This document shows, in pieces, positions 19,583 to 27,630 of a DNA stretch of 64,000 nt. Source of the DNA: Agrobacterium larrymoorei (lineage in GTDB: Bacteria > Pseudomonadota > Alphaproteobacteria > Rhizobiales > Rhizobiaceae); contig NZ_CP039691.1 of the NCBI RefSeq assembly GCF_005145045.1, forward strand, positions 1,190,001 to 1,254,000, read 5' to 3'. Below the pieces are notes generated by a model. The model was not told the DNA's origin. It did no database searches and saw only the letters and a list, made by a program, of their open reading frames with translations. Position 1 is the first letter of the stretch; the number at the start of each line of letters is the position of its first letter. A program made the translations under genes and the position numbers.

Positions 19583-21415
19583 ATGATGTTCCAGTCCTTC
19601 GACAACAAATCCACCCCGCAGTTCGGCAAGGCGCGCGTTGAAGCGCTGCGCGCGACATTCGATGGGCTTGGCATTGACGGTTTTCTCGTGCCGCGTGCCG
19701 ATGAGTATCAGGGTGAATATGTGCCGGAATGTGCGGAGCGGATGGCATGGATTTCCGGCTTCACCGGTTCGGCTGGTGTCGTGCTGGTCACGCGCAATCA
19801 TGCGGTTGTGTTCGTCGATGGTCGCTATACCACGCAGCTTGCCTCGCAGGTCGATCCTGTCGTCTTTACGGGTGGCGATCTGGTTGGAGCGCCGCCCGCA
19901 AAATGGCTTTCCGAGAATGCGCCGAATGGCTTCCGACTTGGTATAGACCCGTGGCTCCACACCAGCGCGGAACTTTCGCGTCTTGAGAAAGCCGTTACAG
20001 AGAAGGGCGGATCAGTCGTTCTGCTGGCCGCCAATCCGCTCGATCCCCTATGGGAAGGCCGTCCTGCCGAGCCGCTGGAACCGGTGATCATCCAACCTGA
20101 TGCCTTCACCGGTACGGTTGCGAGTGTAAAAATCAGCACGATTGCCGAGACCGTTTCTGCGCGCAAGGCGGATGCCGTGCTGGTAACGGACCCGTCCTCC
20201 ATCGCATGGATATTCAATATTCGCGGCAATGATGTTCCGCATACGCCACACCCTCTGGCCCGCGCGATCATCCATGCGGATGGCAAAGCCGATCTGTTTC
20301 TGGATGAGCGCAAGACCAATGCTGAAGTGAAAGCCTATCTTTCCAGCCTTGCGCGCCAGCATGCACCTGCCGATATCGAAACGCAGCTTCGCGATCTAGC
20401 CCGCGGGGGCGCGAAGATATTGGCAGATGTGGATGTCGTGCCCGTGGCGCTGACGCGGCTGATCAAGGACAATGGCGGCGAGGTGGTCGAGGCTTCCGAT
20501 CCGGTGAAACTGCCGCGCGCCTGCAAGAACGAGGCTGAGCTTGCCGGTTCCGCCGCCGCCCATATTCAGGACGGCGCTGCCATGGTGGAATATCTGGCCT
20601 GGCTCGATAGCCAGCAGCCGGGCAGCATCACGGAAATTCAGGCGGTAAAGGCGCTGGAAGCTGCGCGCGCGCGTGTCGGCGAGGCGATGCAGAACCCTCT
20701 CAAGGACATTTCCTTCGACACGATTTCCGGTGCCGGGCCGAATGCCGCAATCATCCATTACCGGGTGACGACCGACAGCGACCGCAGACTTCAGGACGGC
20801 GAGATGTTTCTGGTCGATTCCGGTGCGCAATATGTCAATGGCACGACCGACATCACCCGCACCGTGGCCATCGGCAACGTGCCGGAGGAGCAGAAGCGGT
20901 TCTTTACGCTGGTGCTGAAGGGCGTGATCGCCATCAGCGACGCGCGCTTTCCCAAGGGCACGCGCGGCTGCGATCTCGACCCGCTGGCGCGCATCGCATT
21001 GTGGAAGGCGGGTGCCGATTACGGCCATGGCACCGGCCACGGCGTCGGCTCATATCTATCCGTTCATGAAGGTCCGCAGCGGATTTCGCGCGTGTCCCAG
21101 CAGGAAATTCTGCCGGGCATGATCCTTTCCAACGAACCCGGCTATTATCGCCCCGGCGACTTCGGCATTCGTATCGAAAACCTGATCTATGTGCGCGAAG
21201 CGGAAGCCATCGCAGGCGGCGACCAGCCCATGCTTTCCTTCGAAACGCTGACCTGGTGCCCCATCGACCGCAGGCTGATCGTCGTATCGCTGCTGACGGA
21301 AGACGAGCGGGACTGGCTCAACGGCTATCACGCCACGACGCGGGAGAAGCTGATGCCGCTCATTTCGGATGCGGGGGTTAGGGAGTGGCTGGTTGCGGCG
21401 ACTGAGGAGGTGTGA
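19583..21415 (+). CDS. Xaa-Pro aminopeptidase (M24B, long form)
   Basis: This is a 610-residue cytoplasmic metallopeptidase that removes N-terminal residues preceding proline. Two creatinase-like N-terminal domains are followed by the M24 catalytic domain. The two-metal ligands are visible: Asp in LVDSGAQY, Asp in NGTTDITRT, His in GHGTGHGVGSYLSVHE, Glu in LSNEPGYY, and Glu in IRIENL. The three-domain long form resembles eukaryotic aminopeptidase P1 more than E. coli PepP. GGAAAG precedes the ATG at 19583; an ATG at 19547 is also in frame. Confidence 0.93.
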   Translation: MMFQSFDNKSTPQFGKARVEALRATFDGLGIDGFLVPRADEYQGEYVPECAERMAWISGFTGSAGVVLVTRNHAVVFVDGRYTTQLASQVDPVVFTGGDLVGAPPAKWLSENAPNGFRLGIDPWLHTSAELSRLEKAVTEKGGSVVLLAANPLDPLWEGRPAEPLEPVIIQPDAFTGTVASVKISTIAETVSARKADAVLVTDPSSIAWIFNIRGNDVPHTPHPLARAIIHADGKADLFLDERKTNAEVKAYLSSLARQHAPADIETQLRDLARGGAKILADVDVVPVALTRLIKDNGGEVVEASDPVKLPRACKNEAELAGSAAAHIQDGAAMVEYLAWLDSQQPGSITEIQAVKALEAARARVGEAMQNPLKDISFDTISGAGPNAAIIHYRVTTDSDRRLQDGEMFLVDSGAQYVNGTTDITRTVAIGNVPEEQKRFFTLVLKGVIAISDARFPKGTRGCDLDPLARIALWKAGADYGHGTGHGVGSYLSVHEGPQRISRVSQQEILPGMILSNEPGYYRPGDFGIRIENLIYVREAEAIAGGDQPMLSFETLTWCPIDRRLIVVSLLTEDERDWLNGYHATTREKLMPLISDAGVREWLVAATEEV

Positions 21416-21429
21416 CGTTCTCTCTACAC

Positions 21430-21588
21430 CTCCGTCATCCTCGGCCTTGTGCCGAGGATCTGCCACGTCGCATCCGCTGAAGCGTGATTAGATCCTAGGG
21501 ACAAGCCCTAGGATGACGGCGTTGGATTTGCACCGCTGAGAACTGACAGTAAAGTGCGTTGCGTCAAGCCTCAGGATGACGGCTTGGG
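21430..21588. repeat. RIME-type palindrome plus extra half-arm
   Basis: CGTCATCCTCGGCCTTGTGC (21431) and its inverted partner CCTAGGATGACGG (21511-21523) flank a variable centre. A further right half-arm, GTCAAGCCTCAGGATGACGG, follows at 21563-21582. It lies between two convergent genes. Confidence 0.65.
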
Positions 21589-21598
21589 TGACAATGCG

Positions 21599-21916
21599 TC
21601 AAGCCAGCGAAAAATACCGCAGTCCCACCACAAGCGCCCAACCGGCAAACAGCATGGTCAGCCCCGGAAAGCGCAATCCGACGATGAGCGCGAGGATCAT
21701 GCCCAGTTTCACCTCGTATCCGCCTTCGAAGAAGGCTGGTGCGACGAGGGTGGTGAGGACGGCGACGGGGACGGCGTTGAGGCCGGCTTCCACGCGGGGC
21801 GGGATGGATTTCATCCGGGTCATCAGCACATAGCCGCCGACGCGGGTGAGGTAGGTCGCCACTGCACCGGCAAAGATGATGATCAGGGTCTGCGCGTCGA
21901 AGAGGTCGTTCATCAT
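21599..21916 (-). CDS. azlD: AzlD family branched-chain amino acid exporter subunit
   Basis: The 105-residue protein has about four hydrophobic helices and the AzlD pattern TYLTRVGGYVLMTR with GLNAVPVAVLTTLVAP. AzlC and AzlD together form a BrnFE-type exporter of branched-chain amino acids or analogues. The start codon overlaps the azlC stop, so the subunits are translationally coupled. Confidence 0.92.
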   Translation of the reverse strand: MMNDLFDAQTLIIIFAGAVATYLTRVGGYVLMTRMKSIPPRVEAGLNAVPVAVLTTLVAPAFFEGGYEVKLGMILALIVGLRFPGLTMLFAGWALVVGLRYFSLA

Positions 21917-22626
21917 GCCTGCGCCTCCTCGGTTGTCGAGATTTCACCCTTTGCTGGCGGCAGGATGACGGCAACCACGATGCCGGTCATGGCGCCGATG
22001 CTGACATGCCAGGGCGAGCCGACGAAATGGTAGGAAGCGATGGCGCCCACGGCACTTGCCAGCATGACGGGGTAGAAATGGTCTCGCTTGCGAAAGCCCA
22101 GCACCATGCCCATGAAATAGACCGGCAGCAGCACATCGAAGCCCAGCGCCTTGGGATCACCCACCAGATTTCCGAGCGAAGCGCCGACCACTGTTGCCAG
22201 CATCCACAACACATAGACCACCAGCGCATAGCCCATATAGAGCGAGAAACTGACCGAGCCGTGGATTTCCTTCTGGCGCACGGATTCTGCAAATTGCGGA
22301 TCGACAAGGAAGAAGAAGCCGAAGGCTTTGCGCGCAAAGGACCATTCCGGCACGATGCGGACCATGGCTGCTGAATAAAGCACATGACGAAAATTTACGG
22401 CGAAGATGGACAGAACGACCAGCCACGCCGGGAGGTTCTGGTTGAAGAGTTCGATGCCGACCAGCTGGCTTGCACCGGCATAGATGATGCCGCTCATCAG
22501 CGTCGCTTCGAAAATATTCATGCCGTTATCGATTGCCACCGCGCCAAACAGCGCGCCGAAGGGCAGAACGGCAAGAGCAACGGGCAGGCCCAGCCGGATG
22601 CCGGACCTGAAGGGAGAATGGGTCAT
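21913..22626 (-). CDS. azlC: AzlC family branched-chain amino acid exporter subunit
   Basis: This is a 237-residue membrane protein with roughly seven hydrophobic helices. It opens FRSGIRLGLPVALAVLPFGA and carries the family motif SGIIYAGASQLVGIELF. It is the large partner of AzlD, encoded just downstream. The start at 22626 (MTHSPF) fits the family; the frame is open to 22656. Confidence 0.92.
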   Translation of the reverse strand: MTHSPFRSGIRLGLPVALAVLPFGALFGAVAIDNGMNIFEATLMSGIIYAGASQLVGIELFNQNLPAWLVVLSIFAVNFRHVLYSAAMVRIVPEWSFARKAFGFFFLVDPQFAESVRQKEIHGSVSFSLYMGYALVVYVLWMLATVVGASLGNLVGDPKALGFDVLLPVYFMGMVLGFRKRDHFYPVMLASAVGAIASYHFVGSPWHVSIGAMTGIVVAVILPPAKGEISTTEEAQA

Positions 22627-22768
22627 GGGGTGGACCGGTCCTGTGCCGGAAAACATAAGATTTTTGCCGCTCGTACAGCTTTAACGTTGCCAGCACAAAC
22701 GAATTTAAGGAATGGCTTGATTGATTTCCTTGAAGCTTGGCCTAATCTTTCTGTCAATCAAGAGGACC

Positions 22769-23023
22769 GTGATTTTGGAACTGAAACTCGACAAACAGCA
22801 GAAAGCCGATCTTGCCGCGGCAATCAAAACCTATCTGGTGGACGAGCTCGATGTGGAGATCAGCGGGCTGCAATGCGAGATGCTGCTGGAGCATTTGGGT
22901 GAGATTGTCGGGCCAGCCTTTTATAATCAGGGGCTCAAGGATGCTCATGCCGCAGTCTTGCGGCGGATGGACGATGCTGGTTCGGATATCGATGTGCTGG
23001 AGCAGTCTTTTAAGGGGCGGTAA
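22769..23023 (+). CDS. DUF2164 family protein
   Basis: The 84-residue protein is acidic and helical, with LKLDKQQKADLAAAIKTYLV followed by a conserved-looking FYNQGLKDAHA segment. It matches the DUF2164 pattern, whose function is unknown. The GTG at 22769 with AAGAGGA upstream is the likely start; the frame opens at 22721. It is divergent from azlCD. Confidence 0.75.
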   Translation: MILELKLDKQQKADLAAAIKTYLVDELDVEISGLQCEMLLEHLGEIVGPAFYNQGLKDAHAAVLRRMDDAGSDIDVLEQSFKGR

Positions 23024-23034
23024 AACAGCTTCCC

Positions 23035-23157
23035 CACCCGTCGCCCCGGCCTTGAGCCGGGGTCCAGCAGACGCGCCTCTGCGCGTCGAAAGAGTCTTTC
23101 AGACCAAGGACTTGGTCTGACTGGATCCCGCATCAAGTGCGGGATGACGGTGGGTGG
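23035..23157. repeat. RIME-type repeat, intact copy used as reference
   Basis: The outer arms are CCCCGGCCTTGAGCCGGGG at the left and CCCGCACTTGATGCGGG at the right. The core carries GACGCGCCTCTGCGCGTC and CAGACCAAGGACTTGGTCTG. Inverted, it is nearly identical to the copy at 41321 that is interrupted by the IS110 element, so it shows the empty target site. Confidence 0.8.
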
Positions 23158-23175
23158 GGCGCGGGCCTGCCCAAC

Positions 23176-23802
23176 CTATCCCTCAAGAATATCACTGCTA
23201 TTGACCACCGCCACACCCTTGGCCCGCATGGCGGCAATTGCGGTTCTGATGCCTTCCGGGTCGATACCCCGGCTGGCGTCTTCGATGAAGCGGACCTTTA
23301 CGTCCGGCAGCATTTCCAGAGCATCCAGAACCGAGAAGCTGACGCAGTAATCGGTGGCCAGACCGCAAATATCCAGCGATGTCACGCCTTGGCGGTTCAG
23401 GTAATCCGCAAGACCGGTGGTGGCGGACTGGTCGTTATCGCGGAAAGCGGAGTAGCTATCGACGGCGGGGTTTTCGCCTTTTTGCTGGATGTAGTCGAAA
23501 GCCTCTATGTTCAGGTCCGGGTGGAATTCCGCATCCGGCGTGCCTTGAACGCAATGATCCGGCCACATGACCTGCGGCTTGCCGGAAATCTCTCCCATCT
23601 CGAATGGAGACTTGCCGGGATGTTGCGATGCGAAGCTGCCGTGGTTGGCCGGGTGCCAGTCCTGCGAAGCGACGATGAGGTCGTAGCCGCCACTTTCAAT
23701 CAGCGCATTGGCAATCGGCACGATCTTGTCACCATCGGCCACAGCCAAATTTCCGCCGGGGCAAAAGCCGTTCTGGATATCGATCAGCAGCAGCGCTTTC
23801 AT
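23176..23802 (-). CDS. pncA: Nicotinamidase PncA
   Basis: PncA hydrolyses nicotinamide to nicotinate for NAD salvage. The 208-residue protein has the catalytic triad Asp8 (LIDIQNGFC), a Lys at about 109 and Cys153 in GLATDYCVSFS, plus metal ligands Asp48, His50 and His54 in SQDWHPANHGSF. Length and motifs are those of bacterial PncA. It is monocistronic. Confidence 0.95.
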   Translation of the reverse strand: MKALLLIDIQNGFCPGGNLAVADGDKIVPIANALIESGGYDLIVASQDWHPANHGSFASQHPGKSPFEMGEISGKPQVMWPDHCVQGTPDAEFHPDLNIEAFDYIQQKGENPAVDSYSAFRDNDQSATTGLADYLNRQGVTSLDICGLATDYCVSFSVLDALEMLPDVKVRFIEDASRGIDPEGIRTAIAAMRAKGVAVVNSSDILEG

Positions 23803-24087
23803 GTTTATCTTCCCGCAGGCATAGGTTCATCCCAAAAGCTTAATGCGGCTCACGCCCCTTGTCGCCCCATTTTTGGCAAACTCGGCATATAATGGCGTCC
23901 TTCGAGGAGAGGGACAGCCGAGACTCAAAATGAAAAATTGAGCCGTTGACGGAGCCTTCCCCCGTGTTCTGATTTTTGTCATATAGTTACCAGAACACCG
24001 ATTCTTACCTGCATCGAAATTGGCCTACGCTTTAGGGACAGCGTTTTCAGGGGACTCGTAAAGACTTTGGTTACCATAATTCGGCAT

Positions 24088-24141
24088 GCTTCGAACCTGT
24101 TCGCTTCGAGGATGGTGCGATTCGCACCTGGCATTCGAAGC
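24088..24141 (+). promoter_or_regulatory. Long stem-loop in the leader of the DUF2778 gene
   Basis: GCTTCGAA (24088-24095) pairs with TTCGAAGC (24134-24141), enclosing GGTGCGATTCGCACC, itself a near-perfect palindrome. It lies 60 nt before the ATG. The whole 400-nt gap from pncA to this gene has no gene; this fold and an AT-rich stretch are the only structure seen. Confidence 0.45.
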
Positions 24142-24200
24142 CAACACCAAGTCATCGGCCTATGGCCGGTTTTGCGTAAACGGTTCGAGTAACGAGTATC

Positions 24201-25487
24201 ATGGCGTCATCAGTCGTGACCTATAATGGCGCGCGCATTCGCGGCGCGTCTTTTGCCACCAAGCGCAGTGGCTTCTCTCTGCGTGGCCTGTCCGCCCTTC
24301 TGGGCGGAGGTGTTTTTGCAGGCGTTTGCGCCGTTGCAGCTTTTGCCTCGCTTCACGGCATGGCGCAGGCTTCGCACGGCACCGAACGCTTCGACAAGAT
24401 GCTGGTGGCGCGTCTGGATCAGGCCGTTCCTTCCGCAAGCAGCGATGCTGTGGAGCGGAGCGTTCACATTCGCAAATTCTCCCGCCTTGCCAGCCATTCG
24501 GACGCGCATCAGAAAATGACGCGCGTGGCCGCAGAACACCAACTCAGCGCCAAGCTGTTTGCCGACCGCTTTGGAACGCAGGCCGCCATCGATGCCGAGG
24601 GGCAGGCGACGGTGAAGGCGCTCGCAGCGCTGCGGCCTTCGGCAATCGTGAATTCCGCGCTGGGGCGTAACAATCCTGAACTTGCCATGCTGGAAACGCA
24701 GGCAAAGGAGCATCCGGCCTTCGAAGTGGCGCTTGGACGCCCGCAGACGACGGCGGATGACTCTATCGATCTTCTGCCGGAAACCGTTCCGCTGCCAAGC
24801 TTCCGCCCGGAAATTGCCAAGGCCGTGGAAGTAGAGCCAACGCCGCGGCCGACGAACCCTTCGCCTGCCGAAAAGGAGCTGGCCGCACCTGCTGCCGTTC
24901 CAACGCCTGCGCGTCCGCCGGTTCAACAGCCTGCGACCAGCAGCATGGTGGCTTTCGCGCGCCCGGATAATCCGATGCGCGAGACGAAGATGGACGCCGT
25001 TCCATGGCCAGACCGTGGCAATGGCACTGCGGTTTACGACATCTCTGCTGGCGTCGTGCATCTGCCGAGCGGCGAAAAGCTCGAGGCGCATTCCGGCATC
25101 GGCAAGATGCGGGATAATCCCGATTTCGTTCACGTGAAGATGCGGGGCGCAACGCCACCTTCCAGCTACCGCCTGACCATGCGCGAGTCGCTCTTCCACG
25201 GCGTCGAGGCCATTCGTCTGACGCCTGAGAACGGCGTCAACCCACATGGCCGCAACGGTCTTCTGGCGCATACATACATGCTGGCGAAGCGCGGCGAATC
25301 CAACGGTTGCGTCGTGTTCAAGGATTACTCGAAATTCCTGGCCGCCTTCAAACGCGGCGAAGTGAAACGCATCGTCGTGGTGCCGAAGCTGTCGGGCCGT
25401 CCATCCTCCATGGCTGCAAGCAATGGTGGCTCGAAGAGCGGCGGTAAAACGCTGTTCAGCATGTTCAGCAAGGGTTCCGACTCGTAA
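24201..25487 (+). CDS. DUF2778 (L,D-transpeptidase-like) membrane-anchored protein
   Basis: The 428-residue protein has one N-terminal transmembrane helix (LLGGGVFAGVCAVAAFASL), a long Pro/Ala-rich periplasmic spacer (about 190-270) and a C-terminal DUF2778 domain from about 275. This domain has the HxxxSNGC pattern of L,D-transpeptidases: LLAHTYML (His about 357) and ESNGCVVF (Cys about 370), so it may act on peptidoglycan. Enzyme activity is inferred from the motif. The ATG at 24201 lacks a strong ribosome site. Confidence 0.82.
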   Translation: MASSVVTYNGARIRGASFATKRSGFSLRGLSALLGGGVFAGVCAVAAFASLHGMAQASHGTERFDKMLVARLDQAVPSASSDAVERSVHIRKFSRLASHSDAHQKMTRVAAEHQLSAKLFADRFGTQAAIDAEGQATVKALAALRPSAIVNSALGRNNPELAMLETQAKEHPAFEVALGRPQTTADDSIDLLPETVPLPSFRPEIAKAVEVEPTPRPTNPSPAEKELAAPAAVPTPARPPVQQPATSSMVAFARPDNPMRETKMDAVPWPDRGNGTAVYDISAGVVHLPSGEKLEAHSGIGKMRDNPDFVHVKMRGATPPSSYRLTMRESLFHGVEAIRLTPENGVNPHGRNGLLAHTYMLAKRGESNGCVVFKDYSKFLAAFKRGEVKRIVVVPKLSGRPSSMAASNGGSKSGGKTLFSMFSKGSDS

Positions 25488-25910
25488 TCAGCGGCGGCGC
25501 TGCGTTATCGCCATGCCGCCGAGGATCAGCAATACGCCGAGTGCAGTCGCCCAGATGCGGGGCGGCTGATCGCTGAAGAAATCGAGCGCCACGCCCGATA
25601 CCATCTGCCCGCTGATGACGAGCAATGCCGTATTGACGGCTCCGATGCGCGGAATGAGCCAGCTTCCCGATGCGATGAAGATGACGCCGATCGGCCCGCC
25701 GATGAAGGCATACCACGGCGCATTTGCCGCGCCTGCGGGCAGCAGATTCCCGAGGATGAGGCCAAGCGCGGTCAGCACGCCGAAGCCGACGATATGGTTC
25801 CAGAAAGACGCGATGAGCGGGGAATTCGACAGGCTGAGACGCCCGTTGATCTGGCGGCTGAGCGAGACGAAGACGCCGCCCGCAAAGGCCATGGCAATCC
25901 AGATGATCAT
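25488..25910 (-). CDS. DMT transporter DUF606 half, second subunit
   Basis: This 140-residue protein has about five hydrophobic helices. It starts MIIWIAMAFAGGVFVSLSRQ and contains NSPLIASFWNHIVGF, the conserved YdcZ/DUF606 pattern (GN-like inner repeat). Such half-size drug/metabolite transporters work as antiparallel pairs. It overlaps its partner gene by 4 bp. Substrate unknown. Confidence 0.87.
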   Translation of the reverse strand: MIIWIAMAFAGGVFVSLSRQINGRLSLSNSPLIASFWNHIVGFGVLTALGLILGNLLPAGAANAPWYAFIGGPIGVIFIASGSWLIPRIGAVNTALLVISGQMVSGVALDFFSDQPPRIWATALGVLLILGGMAITQRRR

Positions 25911-26380
25911 GCCGCTCTCCCAACCAGAATGATGAGGGCGCTGCCGCTAAGAATGAGTGCGATGGCAACGAGATCGCGCGCCTTTGGCCGGCGCTTCGGC
26001 AGACCGAACAAGCCCCAGAAATCCGCCGCGAGACTAAAGATGACTTGACCCGCGAGACCGAGCGCAATGGTGCCGGAAAGCGCAAGCGGCGAATTGACGG
26101 CGGTGGAGGTGAGCATGACGATGGCAGCGCCGACAACCCCACCCAGATAGGCCCAAAGCGGCGCCTTCGGCTTTGCCGGTTCTCCAACTGCGGGTTTGCG
26201 ATAAAGGATCGACAAATAAACCAGCGCCGCAACCGTGCCCGTGCCATGTGCCGTCCATGAGGAGAACAGGGCATTGCCGAAATGCGCAAGCATGCCGTTG
26301 AAATGGACCATAAGGGTCAAGAGACAACCGCTGGCAAAAGCGGCTGCCAGATGGAGCGGGTTGGAGCGTATCGGCGTCAT
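25907..26380 (-). CDS. DMT transporter DUF606 half, first subunit
   Basis: This 157-residue membrane protein of about five helices has the same DUF606 layout (LMVHFNGMLAHFGNALFSSW, then LGGVVGAAIVMLTSTAVNSP). It is the upstream half of the pair encoded with the 25488-25910 gene (ATGA overlap), implying a heterodimer. Confidence 0.85.
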   Translation of the reverse strand: MTPIRSNPLHLAAAFASGCLLTLMVHFNGMLAHFGNALFSSWTAHGTGTVAALVYLSILYRKPAVGEPAKPKAPLWAYLGGVVGAAIVMLTSTAVNSPLALSGTIALGLAGQVIFSLAADFWGLFGLPKRRPKARDLVAIALILSGSALIILVGRAA

Positions 26381-26534
26381 GACTGGTCTTTTGCAGGAGC
26401 TGACTGAAAGGTTGATTCAGCTTTAGGCGCTAAGGACGTGAATTGGAAACGAAATACGTTGATATACCCATTCGTTTTGGGTGATGTGGGGGAGCTGACA
26501 GGGAACAAAATCGGCGGTGAAAAGTTCTTGCCGC

Positions 26535-26660
26535 ATGAAGAAAACGACACGCAAGCCCCTGAACCGCATGACAGTTTTTGTCATCTCGATTTTCATTCTC
26601 GCCATCGTCGTCGCGGCGGTTTACCTGATCGGCTTCACGCCGGGCGAGACGACTGCGTGA
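26535..26660 (+). CDS. Single-span small membrane protein (41 aa)
   Basis: ATG at 26535 to TGA at 26658-26660 encodes a basic N-terminus (KKTTRKPLNR) and then one strong transmembrane helix (VISIFILAIVVAAVYLIGF). This positive-inside layout is unlikely by chance. Its 3' end overlaps the convergent glycosyltransferase gene by 40 bp. No ideal ribosome site is seen. Family unknown. Confidence 0.5.
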   Translation: MKKTTRKPLNRMTVFVISIFILAIVVAAVYLIGFTPGETTA

Positions 26661-27517
26661 TCGGAGAACATGGTGTGGACTAGCTCCGGCGTGGGCGTGA
26701 CCAGTGACGCTTCGGACACATGCCTGTCCACCAATGTTTCATTTCGATAGCGGATTTTCAGTACCAGCAGGTGAGCGGAGCGTAATAGGAAACGCGCGGT
26801 TTCAAGGTAGGCCCGATAAGGCAGCACCGTGAAATAGCGCCAGCCTGGCAGACGGAACTTACGCATATTCCGCTGGATCTGGCTTCCCCCATCCGCATTC
26901 TGGGTCGCGCAAAGCGGAAAAATGAAAGCCGCTTTCAAGCCTGCGAGATATTCCGTATCGAAAGCGATGTCATAGGCCAGACGCATTGGCATGAGGTCAG
27001 TAACGATCCACTGCGCCGCCTTGCGGTTTATCACATAGGCGCCAGCGCCTTTCTCCCGTGTGAGAGAAATGGCCAGCGATCTGCTGTGCGTCAGGCGCTT
27101 GAAAGGGAATTTTCGCCCGTCATTGACCGTTGAGAGACGTAGGATATCCCAACTGCCAGACTGGTGAAGCGCAGCGCTTAAGGAATCGAGGAAGTCCTTT
27201 TCGAAGACGATGTCGTCTTCGAGGACGAGTGCGAACTCTGCTTCGCTGTCCAGCAGGCTTCGAGCGCATTCCACATGGCTGAGATAGCACCCGATCTCGG
27301 GCGGACAGGTACGCCGACCATGGAGTAACTTATAAGAGCGCTCGCTGAACTGCGGCATCGGGAAGCTCAGCGCCCTACCATCGACCGCATGGATACGGTC
27401 AGGTACAAGCCCCAAAGCTGAAAGCCGCGACAACATCGTTTCACGGCGTTCATGCGCGTCAGCCATATTAATTAGATATATGGCCAGCTTGCTCCTGGGG
27501 AATGGCAGTAAATCCAA
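26621..27517 (-). CDS. Glycosyltransferase family 25 (LPS biosynthesis)
   Basis: This is a 298-residue GT25 enzyme. The N-terminus LAIYLINMADAHERRETMLS is the family opening, followed by IGCYLSHVECARSLLDS and the nucleotide-sugar site FALVLEDDIVF (DxD-like). GT25 enzymes add sugars to lipooligosaccharide or related glycans. The start is a TTG at 27517, because the conserved strand begins within ten residues of it and no ATG precedes the domain. No other surface-polysaccharide gene is adjacent. Confidence 0.85.
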   Translation of the reverse strand: MDLLPFPRSKLAIYLINMADAHERRETMLSRLSALGLVPDRIHAVDGRALSFPMPQFSERSYKLLHGRRTCPPEIGCYLSHVECARSLLDSEAEFALVLEDDIVFEKDFLDSLSAALHQSGSWDILRLSTVNDGRKFPFKRLTHSRSLAISLTREKGAGAYVINRKAAQWIVTDLMPMRLAYDIAFDTEYLAGLKAAFIFPLCATQNADGGSQIQRNMRKFRLPGWRYFTVLPYRAYLETARFLLRSAHLLVLKIRYRNETLVDRHVSEASLVTPTPELVHTMFSDHAVVSPGVKPIR

Positions 27518-27630
27518 TGCGTTCTCTCGGCAAAACCCGCTTTCATGAAGGATTTATTGCCGATTATCATGCCGAAAGGAATAGGGTTGTTACGACGTTC
27601 AGTGAAATCTTTTTCGTTGCACCGCAGCGC

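Noticed and set aside
24085..24145. tRNA-like look (GTTCGAA-like segments, stems) upstream of the DUF2778 gene
   Set aside because: No acceptor stem, anticodon arm or T-loop in the right order; it is a simple long stem-loop.
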